NCBI GenBank assembly: GCA_944326765.1
Contig: CALVFE010000016.1
Coordinates: 1-33,120, forward strand
Direction of reading: 5' to 3'
Length of the DNA: 33,120 nucleotides
Origin: an uncultured Elusimicrobiales bacterium
GTDB lineage: Bacteria > Elusimicrobiota > Elusimicrobia > Elusimicrobiales > Elusimicrobiaceae
Within the stretch, counting starts at the first letter, position 1. The number at the start of each line of letters is the position of its first letter. The position numbers were made by a program, and so were the translations under genes. Of the stretch, positions 8,101 through 15,044 are shown in pieces. Under the pieces are notes generated by a model, which was not told the origin of the DNA, did no database searches, and saw only the letters and a program-made list of their open reading frames with translations.

Positions 8101-8781
8101 ATGCGTGTAAATGGAATGCTTATTGCGATTGACGGAACGGCCGGAACGGGGAAATCTTCCGTCGGAAAGCTGATTGCGGCTAAATTGGGATACGGGTTTT
8201 TGAGCACGGGCGAAATGTACCGGGCTTTAGCTTATAAAGTATATGAAAAACACATTGAACCCGAAAACCATGATGCCGTGTTGGAAGCCGCGCGCCAGCT
8301 GCATTTTACATTTGTGCGCCAGCCAGACGCTTCTTTAAAGATGTATGTAGATGGAGAATATCTGGGCGCTAAACTGCACCTGGAAGAAGTGGGCAATGTG
8401 GCCAGCCGCGTTTCCACTAACGGGGAGGCCCGCCGGGTGCTGACGGAAAAAATGCGTGATGTGGGGGAAGACGGCGGCATAGTGATGGAAGGGCGCGACG
8501 TGGGAACCGTGGTGTTTCCCGACGCTGAGATGAAGTTTTACTTAGATGCTTCCGCTGAGGAACGTGCAAAGCGCCGCGTGAAACAGTTGCAAGAAGCGGG
8601 CGAACGTCCGGATTATCAAAAAATTTTAAAGATGATTGAAGAGCGGGATTACCGTGACTCCCATCGGGCGGTGGCGCCGCTTAAGCCGGCGGAAGATGCC
8701 GTTATTGTAGATACCTCTTTGCTTAATTTGCAACAAGTAGTCGAGGCCGTGTGGGAGAAAATCCAGCACTATGTTGCTTAA
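8101..8781 (+). CDS. cmk: Cytidylate kinase
   Basis: The product has the P-loop GTAGTGKSS, the LSTGEMYRALA region and GRDVGT, all typical of CMP/dCMP kinase, which turns CMP into CDP for nucleic acid and lipid precursors. The total of 226 residues is normal. The first ATG begins one base after the pilT stop, implying translational coupling. An alternative ATG at 8116 would start MLIAIDG, closer to the usual family N-terminus. It overlaps plsC by 11 bases. Confidence 0.96.
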   Translation: MRVNGMLIAIDGTAGTGKSSVGKLIAAKLGYGFLSTGEMYRALAYKVYEKHIEPENHDAVLEAARQLHFTFVRQPDASLKMYVDGEYLGAKLHLEEVGNVASRVSTNGEARRVLTEKMRDVGEDGGIVMEGRDVGTVVFPDAEMKFYLDASAEERAKRRVKQLQEAGERPDYQKILKMIEERDYRDSHRAVAPLKPAEDAVIVDTSLLNLQQVVEAVWEKIQHYVA

Positions 8782-9364
8782 TTTGATAAAATTAATAGCA
8801 CGGATCTATTTCAAAGTCTGTTACGATTTTAAAGTCGAGGGATTGGAAAATATTCCCAAAACAGGCGCTCTTATTATTGCGGGGAATCATCTTTCCAATG
8901 CAGATCCGCCAGCCATTGGCAGCTTTGCCGGATTGGTGCGCGATTCACGCTTCGTAGCCAAAAAAGAGCTGTTTTCCGTACCGGGATTGGGGTGGTTTTT
9001 TCGCCGAAGCGGTTATATTCCGGTGGACAGAACGCGTACCATTGGGGATTTCGGAGCGTTAAAAGAGGTCGTGCACGCTTTGGAAAAAGGCGAAAGCGTG
9101 GTGATGTTTCCCGAGGGAACACGCAGCCGTACCGGAAAGCCGCAGAAACCTAAGAGCGGTATCGGATTTTTGGTGTATAAAACGGGTGCGCCGGTATTGC
9201 CTGTAAAGGTTGAAGGCACTTTCGGCTGGCCGTGGGTGCGCCGGATTCGGGTAAAATTTGGACAAGTAATGCATTTGGAAAAAAATTCTTCTTTAGAACC
9301 CAAAATGCAATATAAACAATTTGCAAATCAAATAATGGATGCAATAAATTCTATAAATATCTAA
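8771..9364 (+). CDS. plsC: 1-acyl-sn-glycerol-3-phosphate acyltransferase
   Basis: The 197-residue membrane-associated enzyme has the catalytic NHLSNAD motif (H40, D45, the HX4D pair) and FPEGTRSRTG (about 113-122) that binds glycerol phosphate. It acylates lysophosphatidic acid to phosphatidic acid in phospholipid synthesis. The N-terminus is hydrophobic and basic, fitting membrane attachment. The start overlaps the cmk end, and the order cmk-plsC-rpsA recurs in many bacteria. The stop TAA overlaps an ATG (TAATG) that opens a small upstream ORF for rpsA. Confidence 0.94.
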   Translation: MLLNLIKLIARIYFKVCYDFKVEGLENIPKTGALIIAGNHLSNADPPAIGSFAGLVRDSRFVAKKELFSVPGLGWFFRRSGYIPVDRTRTIGDFGALKEVVHALEKGESVVMFPEGTRSRTGKPQKPKSGIGFLVYKTGAPVLPVKVEGTFGWPWVRRIRVKFGQVMHLEKNSSLEPKMQYKQFANQIMDAINSINI

Positions 9365-9405
9365 TGGAGGTTTACGCAGTCCTTTCCCATCGGAAAGGCC
9401 TGTAA
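9364..9405 (+). CDS. Candidate 13-residue upstream ORF in the rpsA leader
   Basis: The ATG at 9364 overlaps the plsC stop and reads MEVYAVLSHRKGL before TAA at 9403. It spans both arms of the leader hairpin at 9381-9398, so ribosomes reinitiating here would open that structure just before the rpsA ribosome binding site at 9407. There is no ribosome binding site of its own beyond termination-reinitiation. It could be chance, but the position is suggestive. Confidence 0.35.
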   Translation: MEVYAVLSHRKGL

Positions 9406-9413
9406 TAAGGACT
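9378..9413 (+). promoter_or_regulatory. rpsA leader with two mutually exclusive helices
   Basis: CCTTTCC (9381-9387) pairs with GGAAAGG (9392-9398) around CATC. Alternatively AGTCCTT (9378-9384) pairs perfectly with AAGGACT (9407-9413), which contains the rpsA Shine-Dalgarno AAGGA. The two helices share bases 9381-9384 and cannot coexist. This looks like an on/off translation switch; autogenous control of S1 is known in other bacteria, but with different leaders. Confidence 0.5.
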
Positions 9414-9414
9414 T

Positions 9415-10605
9415 ATGACGACAAACGAAGAAATTAAAAATACGGAAGAAACAATTAACGAACAAGAAATGACGATGGATCAGTTAATTGCGCAGCAAGA
9501 GTCTTTATCGGAGAAACTGTACAAAAAAGAAATTGTAGAAGTACCGGTGGTACAGGTTAATCAAGATTATATTTTAGTGGATACCGGCGCAAAAAAAGAG
9601 GGGGCAATCGCCGTGTCCGAATTTGAAGGAAAAACGCTTCCTTCCGTGGGTGATACGATTTCAGCTGTACTCGTTAAACGTGGTTCAGACGAAAGACCTA
9701 CCATTCTTTCTCATAAAAAAGCGTTGGAAGCCTTGGGTTGGGATGTATGCAAAAAAGCGTATGAAGAAAAAGAACGCGTAAAAGGCACTATTGTTCAATG
9801 CGTAAAAGGCGGGTATATTGTAGAAGTGTTTGGGGTAAACGGATTTATGCCGCTTTCTCTGTCCGAATTGCATACGGCTTACAAACACTATCTGCCGGTA
9901 GGCGCCAAAATCAAAGCTCAAATCGTGGAATTTGCTAAAGAAAAACAGAAACTCATCATTTCCCGCAAACAAGTATTGGAAGAAGACGAAGCCGTTCGCC
10001 GCGAACAAGTGCTAAGTGAAATTAAAGAAGGCGATGTGCTGCGTGTGGTGGTTTCCAAAGTGGACAAGGAAAAACTGTTTCTGCGTTTTCACGGGATTGA
10101 AGGTGTTGTAAATCTGGAAAACATCGCTTGGAAAGAACCCGAAACCGCTATCGCCAATTATCGCCGCGGGCAGCGTTTAAAAGCCAAACTGCTTTCCTTG
10201 GATAAAGAAACGCCGAGATTGGAATTTGGCTTGAAACAGCTTTTCTTGAACCCGGCCGATGCGCTCAAACGCCGCTATCCGTACAAAAGTTCCGTTAAAG
10301 CTACGGTTACGAAAGTGGACGCTGAAAACGGCGTAGAATGCACGATTGGAAAAAATAATACCAAAGGTTTCATTAGCCCCTTTGAAATGGGACGCGACTT
10401 CTCCGCAAAAGAAGGTGATACCATTACCGCTTTAGTGGTGGGAGTCGATCCGGAAACTTTTACAGTAAATCTTTCCGTCAAAAAATATGATCAGGTGCAG
10501 AACCGCAAAGTGGTTGCCCAGTATTTGAAACAGGCTCCTCGCCCGACATTGGGTCAGCTTTTGCAGGATTCTTTCAAAACGGAAGACGAAGAAGAAAACA
10601 ACTAA
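9415..10605 (+). CDS. rpsA: 30S ribosomal protein S1, four-domain form
   Basis: The 396-residue protein carries four S1/OB-fold repeats, roughly at residues 38-105, 118-185, 200-275 and 285-360. The second has the usual KGGYIVEVFGVNGFMPLS and the third GIEGVVNLENIAW. The acidic N- and C-terminal tails are typical. S1 helps mRNA bind the 30S subunit. E. coli S1 has six repeats; four-repeat forms occur in other phyla. AAGGA lies just before the ATG. It ends the long + strand run and is followed by a strong terminator. Confidence 0.95.
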   Translation: MTTNEEIKNTEETINEQEMTMDQLIAQQESLSEKLYKKEIVEVPVVQVNQDYILVDTGAKKEGAIAVSEFEGKTLPSVGDTISAVLVKRGSDERPTILSHKKALEALGWDVCKKAYEEKERVKGTIVQCVKGGYIVEVFGVNGFMPLSLSELHTAYKHYLPVGAKIKAQIVEFAKEKQKLIISRKQVLEEDEAVRREQVLSEIKEGDVLRVVVSKVDKEKLFLRFHGIEGVVNLENIAWKEPETAIANYRRGQRLKAKLLSLDKETPRLEFGLKQLFLNPADALKRRYPYKSSVKATVTKVDAENGVECTIGKNNTKGFISPFEMGRDFSAKEGDTITALVVGVDPETFTVNLSVKKYDQVQNRKVVAQYLKQAPRPTLGQLLQDSFKTEDEEENN

Positions 10606-10624
10606 GTTAGATATTGTAGAATAA

Positions 10625-10657
10625 AACACCCGCCTCTGTAACGGCGGGTGTTTTTTG
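10625..10657 (+). terminator. Intrinsic terminator after rpsA
   Basis: The ten-pair stem AACACCCGCC/GGCGGGTGTT is followed by six T. The minus strand also has a short T run after it, so it may serve the convergent DksA-like gene too. Confidence 0.92.
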
Positions 10658-10701
10658 TGTTATGGGGAAAAATTCATCTGGCAGCCTTGATAGAGATGAG
10701 C

Positions 10702-10736
10702 AAACGGACTCCTCATTCCAAGCGGAGCCGTTTGTT
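10702..10736. other. Imperfect inverted repeat between convergent genes
   Basis: CAAACGG-A-CTCC pairs with GGAG-CCGTTTG with one bulged A, between the rpsA terminator and the DksA-like stop. Neither strand has a clear T run, so it may be a 3' end stabiliser for the minus transcript rather than a terminator. Confidence 0.5.
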
Positions 10737-10749
10737 AAATTAACGTGAG

Positions 10750-11127
10750 CTATTCGCGATGCTTTTCCGTCGAGTGTTGGCAGTTGACGCAGTAACGGGC
10801 AAACGGGAGTGCTTTAATGCGTTTTTTGGGGATTGGCTGACGGCAATATTCGCATATACCGTAAATGCCTTTATCGATTTTGCGCAAAGCGGCTTCAATT
10901 TGTTCAATGGTATTATGAGCATTGCCGGATAATTCAAATAAAATTTCTTTGTCTAGGCTTTTGCTGGCATCGTCAATAGGGTCGCCTACTTCTGCCTCGG
11001 GCATATCCATATTTTTCTTGTCTTTCAAGCGAGCTGCGGCGTCTTCTTTTAATTCCAATAGATGTTTTTTGATTTCTTTTAATTCGGCAGCAGTAAGCGC
11101 TTCTTTGTTTGTTTTTTTAGTAGCCAT
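10750..11127 (-). CDS. DksA/TraR-family zinc-finger regulator
   Basis: The 125-residue protein has a lysine- and glutamate-rich helical N-terminus and a C4 zinc finger with C92, C95, C113 and C116 (CEYC and CVNC). Its GIYGICEYCRQPIPKKRI segment is typical of DksA/TraR proteins. Family members bind RNA polymerase through the secondary channel and adjust rRNA and stress transcription with ppGpp. Whether this one responds to ppGpp cannot be told, since the short class has many variants. It is a single gene with a good promoter (TTGAAA, 17 bases, TACACT) and a leader of about 60 bases with an AT-rich hairpin. Confidence 0.88.
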   Translation of the reverse strand: MATKKTNKEALTAAELKEIKKHLLELKEDAAARLKDKKNMDMPEAEVGDPIDDASKSLDKEILFELSGNAHNTIEQIEAALRKIDKGIYGICEYCRQPIPKKRIKALPFARYCVNCQHSTEKHRE

Positions 11128-11192
11128 AAAATACCCCTGTTGGGAAAAATGTATGTGCTGAAAAATAATATTTTTTCAGGCACCGTTTGATT

Positions 11193-11221
11193 AGTGTAGC
11201 AAAGTAAAATTTCTTTTTCAA
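11193..11221 (-). promoter_or_regulatory. Sigma-70 promoter of the DksA-like gene
   Basis: The minus strand reads TTGAAA, a 17-base spacer, then TACACT. The transcript would begin about 60 bases before the ATG, and the leader contains CTGAAAAA/TTTTTCAG as a small hairpin. Confidence 0.7.
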
Positions 11222-11350
11222 CCCCTGTTTAAGCGGTGGCGGAAAAGAAAAATTGTAAAAATAAAGATTATGAAAGAATATATAAAAAAATAATAGTATT
11301 TTTTAAAAAAATCATTATACTTAATATAGCTTGTAGTAGAAGGTTCGGTA

Positions 11351-11381
11351 TTGACTCTATTTTTTTGTTTTTTGATAGAGT
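11351..11381 (+). promoter_or_regulatory. T-rich spacer promoter and dyad before the second secreted protein gene
   Basis: TTGACT is followed by a T-rich spacer and GATAGAGT, similar in order to the sequences before both pilin genes. ACTCTAT (11354-11360) and ATAGAGT (11375-11381) form a perfect seven-base inverted repeat over the putative -35 and -10, so it could also be an operator or hairpin. The 19-base spacing to TAGAGT is long. Confidence 0.45.
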
Positions 11382-11415
11382 AAAAATAGAGAAAAATAAC
11401 TAATTTGAGGGAATT

Positions 11416-12588
11416 ATGCATAAATTTTTATTTTTTGTCTTTTTAATGGGAATTTCTATCTCTGGATTTGCTGAAGAGATGCAATTTGTAACGACACTTT
11501 CTTCTCCTGTTGGCACGTTTTCTCAGTTGGAAACTGCAAATCCTGAAATTGCAACCGTTGCGCTGGTGGTAAATTTTTGTAATACCCGTTCAACGACTGG
11601 TAAGATCCTTTTATATGGGGCAAATGCCTATCTTCAACAGCTGACCCTTAAAAGCGGAACTGTTCTGGGTGGAAATGTGGCGGAATATCGAATTGCAACA
11701 AATGGCCTGAATGTAAATAGCGGTGGTTCTATTATTGGAGGGCGTTTGATGGCGGCTGATGTTGAATTGTCTGGTTCGCTTAGCGCAACAAGTGAAGTTA
11801 AAAATACTTTATATATGAGTAGTATGGAAGTAAAAGGGGCAAAGACGAGTTCTTTAATTATTCCTTCGAAAGTAGCAACATCTGGCATGGGGGAAGATGA
11901 AGAGTTACATTGGAGTGATATCTATAAAAGAGATTATTCCTGTAGCGGCAGTTCCTGTTCAGAAAAGGGAAGTACTTATACCTCTTATTTGCTTAAAACG
12001 GTCACGGCGGCGGAGCCGGAAGATCCGTGTGAGGATTACACTTATAAAGTAGGACATAAATCAGAATGCTGTCCTTCAGCAAGTCAATCGGACTCTGTTT
12101 GTTATACCTCTTGTCCGGCCTCTTACAAATGGCAGCCCTATAAAGATTATACTTTCGGAGTATATGATGGTTACGAATATATTATTGGAACTTCGGCCTT
12201 GTCGCAGAGTTGGTTTGGTGCTGCTGACTGGGTTGAAAAAGCTTGTAGACAGGGTGAGTTTTATCGAACGACTCAGGGGCCAATTACTTGTAATTCTGCG
12301 GTAACTTCTACCTGGTGTTGGAATCCGTTAGCTTTAAATCCCAATTTTAAGGTGGTTTTTAGGGCGGCAGAACATAGTGTTAATATTGGGCAGCCGGATA
12401 CTTTTTTGGGTACTTGTTCCAGTGTTGGAGCGCGGGCTCTTTTACTCTGGGGGTCGACGTACACTGGCTATTTTGCCGAAGAAATAATGTGCCAATTTAA
12501 CGCGCATGCATATAATCTTTATGCCAATGCTTACTATTATGAGTGTATAAATGAAAATTCAGGGAAACTCTGTAAAAACGGTTGGTAA
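11416..12588 (+). CDS. Secreted cysteine-rich surface protein with beta-helix-like repeats, unknown family
   Basis: The 390-residue product is unrecognised. It starts with a signal peptide (MHKFLFFVFLMGISISGFAEE). Residues about 70-160 contain short repeated beta phrases (LTLKSGTVLGGNV, LNVNSGGSIIGGRL, VELSGSLSA) resembling one-sided beta-helix or bactofilin-like coils. A cysteine-rich region follows from about residue 175 (SCSGSSCSEKG, ECCPS, CYTSCP), then an aromatic-rich C-terminal part. The layout parallels the gene at 1896. GAGGG precedes the ATG. It stands alone between an AT-rich upstream region and a terminator. Its low GC suggests fast evolution or transfer. A surface or pilus-tip role is inference from the shared promoter signature. 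Confidence 0.75.
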   Translation: MHKFLFFVFLMGISISGFAEEMQFVTTLSSPVGTFSQLETANPEIATVALVVNFCNTRSTTGKILLYGANAYLQQLTLKSGTVLGGNVAEYRIATNGLNVNSGGSIIGGRLMAADVELSGSLSATSEVKNTLYMSSMEVKGAKTSSLIIPSKVATSGMGEDEELHWSDIYKRDYSCSGSSCSEKGSTYTSYLLKTVTAAEPEDPCEDYTYKVGHKSECCPSASQSDSVCYTSCPASYKWQPYKDYTFGVYDGYEYIIGTSALSQSWFGAADWVEKACRQGEFYRTTQGPITCNSAVTSTWCWNPLALNPNFKVVFRAAEHSVNIGQPDTFLGTCSSVGARALLLWGSTYTGYFAEEIMCQFNAHAYNLYANAYYYECINENSGKLCKNGW

Positions 12589-12597
12589 GTGAATATG

Positions 12598-12628
12598 TAA
12601 AATCCCCGGGAAAACCGGGGATTTTTAT
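12598..12628 (+). terminator. Intrinsic terminator after the second secreted protein gene
   Basis: The stem AATCCCCGG/CCGGGGATT encloses GAAAA and is followed by a T run. Confidence 0.9.
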
Positions 12629-12635
12629 GTCTGCT

Positions 12636-12664
12636 CAGACAATTTTTTCCTGAATTGTTATAAT
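12636..12664 (+). promoter_or_regulatory. Extended -10 promoter of the msbA-like gene
   Basis: TGTTATAAT gives a perfect -10 with an upstream TG, and CAGACA 17 bases upstream is a partial -35. Confidence 0.65.
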
Positions 12665-12698
12665 AAAATAATCTAAAATTTCGTCAGGGTTAAGGTAT

Positions 12699-14486
12699 AT
12701 GAAAAAATTTTTTTCCCGTCCTATCGGGCAGCTGGTTGCCAAAAATCCTTTTGTAGAAAACTATAAAAAAATGTGGCCGTTTGTAAAACCGTACTGGTTT
12801 CGCGCGCTGTTGGGGCTGGCATTAGCATTACCGGTCGGGGCGTTAGACGCGACGGTAGCCATGTTTATGAAGTATTATACCGATGACGTATTGGTTGCCA
12901 AAGATGCTGCTTTTGCCGCTTTTATTCCGCTGTTAATTATCGTTTTTGTATTGGTACAAAGCGTGTTAACGTATGTGGTAAAGTACTTAAATTCTTGGGT
13001 AGGAAATAAAATCACGCTGGACGTGCGGAAAAAATTATTCCGCAAACTCCTCAGTATGCACAGCGGATATTTTGATACAACCGACTCCGGCTACATTATG
13101 ATGCGCTATAACGGGGACGCCGATACCGCCTGTAACGGCCTCATTAATAACTTGCGTATGATTGTTACGCGCGTGTTTTCTACCATTACGCTTATTTTTG
13201 TATTGTTTTACAATTCCTGGCAGCTTACGCTCATTGCCGTGGGGGCATTTTCGGCGGCGGGTGCTTTAATTTTTATTGTACGGCGCAAATTGGAGGAATT
13301 AGTCAGAAATACGGTAGTGATCAGTTCGATTGCCATGCGTGCCTATAATGAAATGTTCAACGGCAACCGTACGGTAGCGGCTTATAATTTGCAGGAAGAT
13401 CAGGAAAAACGTTTCAATCAGTTAATGGACGAGGTATTTAACCTCAATATGGGAATGGTTAAACACACGGGGTGGCTGTCGCCCGTGATGCATTTCATTG
13501 TTTCGCTGGGATTGGCGCTGGTATTTTGGCAGAGCAGTTCTATGATTGTAAACGGAACGATTACCAGCGGCAATTTTACTTCGTTTGTAGCGGCTCTTTT
13601 GATGCTCTATACGCCGGTTAAAACGATGGGGGATAATTATGTGGATATCAAAAAAGCGTTCCTAGCCATTGACCGTATTTTTGAAATTTTTGCTTTAAAG
13701 ACAGAAATTTTTGATAAACCCGGCGCGGTTACCTTGACGGGGCTTCACCAGGATATCCGGTTTTCGAATGTTTCTTTTGCGTATAAACCTGGAGTGTATG
13801 TGCTGAAGGATATTAATTTAACCGTTCCTGTTGGGAAAACGGTGGCCTTGGTGGGAAATTCCGGCGGCGGAAAATCCACTATCGTAAACTTATTGCCTCG
13901 TTTTTACAGTGTTTCCAAAGGGGCTATTACCATCGATGGAACCAATATAGAAAACTTTACACTCAAGTCCTTGCGAGATCATATTGCGGTAGTATTTCAG
14001 GATAACTTTTTATTTACGGGTACGATTCGGGATAACATCTTGATCGGCCGTCCCGGCGCCACGGAAAAAGATTTGCAGGAAGCCGTTAAAAACGCCCACT
14101 TAGACGATTTTATCCGTACGCTTAAAAAAGGGTTGGATACCGAATTGGGCGAACGCGGATTGACGCTTTCCGGCGGGCAGCGCCAGCGTGTGGCGATAGC
14201 CCGCGCGTTTATCCGCCAAGCGCCGATTGTTATTTTAGATGAAGCTACCAGCGCTTTAGATAATAAATCGGAAGCGGTTGTACAAAAGGCGTTGGATAAT
14301 TTAATGAAGAACCGTACCGTATTTGTGATTGCGCACCGCTTATCCACGGTGGTAAACGCCGACAAAATTGTAGTGCTTAATGAAGGCCATATTGTGGAGG
14401 AAGGAACGCACGAAGAATTGCTGCGCATTCCCAACGGCGCCTATGCGTCCCTGTACAATGCGCAATTTAAAAAGAAAGCTTCTTAA
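12699..14486 (+). CDS. msbA: MsbA-like ABC exporter (membrane and ATPase domains fused)
   Basis: The 595-residue half-transporter has an N-terminal six-helix membrane domain (about residues 30-320) and a C-terminal ATPase domain with Walker A GNSGGGKST (386-394), signature LSGGQ (490-494), Walker B VILDEATSALD (511-521) and the H-loop AHR. It acts as a homodimer in the inner membrane. The membrane part resembles lipid A flippase MsbA, which fits a diderm cell, but related type IV exporters for drugs or peptides are not excluded. It is a monocistronic gene with its own promoter and terminator. AAGG lies shortly before the ATG. Confidence 0.85.
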   Translation: MKKFFSRPIGQLVAKNPFVENYKKMWPFVKPYWFRALLGLALALPVGALDATVAMFMKYYTDDVLVAKDAAFAAFIPLLIIVFVLVQSVLTYVVKYLNSWVGNKITLDVRKKLFRKLLSMHSGYFDTTDSGYIMMRYNGDADTACNGLINNLRMIVTRVFSTITLIFVLFYNSWQLTLIAVGAFSAAGALIFIVRRKLEELVRNTVVISSIAMRAYNEMFNGNRTVAAYNLQEDQEKRFNQLMDEVFNLNMGMVKHTGWLSPVMHFIVSLGLALVFWQSSSMIVNGTITSGNFTSFVAALLMLYTPVKTMGDNYVDIKKAFLAIDRIFEIFALKTEIFDKPGAVTLTGLHQDIRFSNVSFAYKPGVYVLKDINLTVPVGKTVALVGNSGGGKSTIVNLLPRFYSVSKGAITIDGTNIENFTLKSLRDHIAVVFQDNFLFTGTIRDNILIGRPGATEKDLQEAVKNAHLDDFIRTLKKGLDTELGERGLTLSGGQRQRVAIARAFIRQAPIVILDEATSALDNKSEAVVQKALDNLMKNRTVFVIAHRLSTVVNADKIVVLNEGHIVEEGTHEELLRIPNGAYASLYNAQFKKKAS

Positions 14487-14508
14487 TCGTTTTCTGCAAC
14501 GATGATGT

Positions 14509-14537
14509 AAAAACCCGGTGCTTTTGCCGGGTTTTTT
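14509..14537 (+). terminator. Intrinsic terminator after the msbA-like gene
   Basis: The stem AAACCCGG/CCGGGTTT has a TTTT-centred loop and is followed by T residues. Confidence 0.9.
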
Positions 14538-14590
14538 GCATATGGAGATTCTGGATCGCGGTGCTTGCATTTTCCTTTGAAAATGGAATA

Positions 14591-14629
14591 TAAAAAGAGC
14601 CCTCCGCATTTATCCAACGCGGAGGACTC
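14591..14629 (-). terminator. Terminator of the minus-strand structured RNA
   Basis: On the minus strand GAGTCCTCCGC pairs with GCGGAGGGCTC (11 pairs, one G-U) around an 11-base loop, followed by five T. No minus-strand protein gene ends just before it, so it must end a non-coding transcript. Confidence 0.85.
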
Positions 14630-15001
14630 ATCTAGTCGACTCTTCCATGATTACTCACTATCCCCAAATTAGAGGTTTGGCTGACAGTCAAGAGTTTTGC
14701 GGTGCCGCCCGATACCTGACGCCGGTTGCTCCCTTCCATATCCTTGGCATACTCCCGCTGTCCTCAGACAGCAGGTCCAAAGCTTGTGAAACGGTCATTG
14801 CACCCCGTGCAATCCTGCTTCGTACGGTCTATTCCTCAAAGAACTCTTGTTTTCTGCTTTTTCGGTCTTCCGGCCGCCACGCTCTTCGCGCCCGCGTACC
14901 TACCAACTCGCAGCAGTTGTCATCCGTTCGCGTCGCCCAACGTCAACAGGAGAGGCTGGCGCGCCGGGGAAGTTTTCTGTACAACCACTTCCTCCGGGGA
15001 C
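14592..15001 (-). ncRNA. Unidentified structured RNA of about 410 nt
   Basis: A promoter (TTGAAT, 16 bases, TATACT at 15008-15035) and a strong terminator bracket a minus-strand stretch with no credible ORF but many clean helices. These include CCGG(A)GGAAG/CTTCCCCGG at the 5' end (14964-14997), ATTGCAC/GTGCAAT (14797-14813) enclosed by GCAGG/CCTGC, and GCTGTC/GACAGC on a TGAG tetraloop (14757-14772). The invariant strings of RNase P RNA (GAGGAAAGTCC, GGTAAGAGC) and a tmRNA tRNA-like end are not visible. A string GGAAGGGAGCAACC resembles the signal recognition particle RNA core, but its 5' partner does not pair canonically and 410 nt is long for that RNA. Identity is open. Confidence 0.7.
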
Positions 15002-15007
15002 ATTCAT

Positions 15008-15035
15008 AGTATAATGGATTTTGAGCCAAATTCAA
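15008..15035 (-). promoter_or_regulatory. Promoter of the structured RNA
   Basis: The minus strand has TTGAAT, 16 bases, then TATACT, placing the start at about 15001. It lies just past the stop of the upstream regulator gene, so the RNA can be made independently of it. Confidence 0.65.
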
Positions 15036-15044
15036 GAGGCGGAA

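Noticed and set aside
14592-15001. RNase P RNA or tmRNA as identity of the large RNA
   Set aside because: The near-invariant GAGGAAAGTCC and GGTAAGAGC strings, and a tRNA-like 3' end with T arm, could not be found; a covariance search would settle it.
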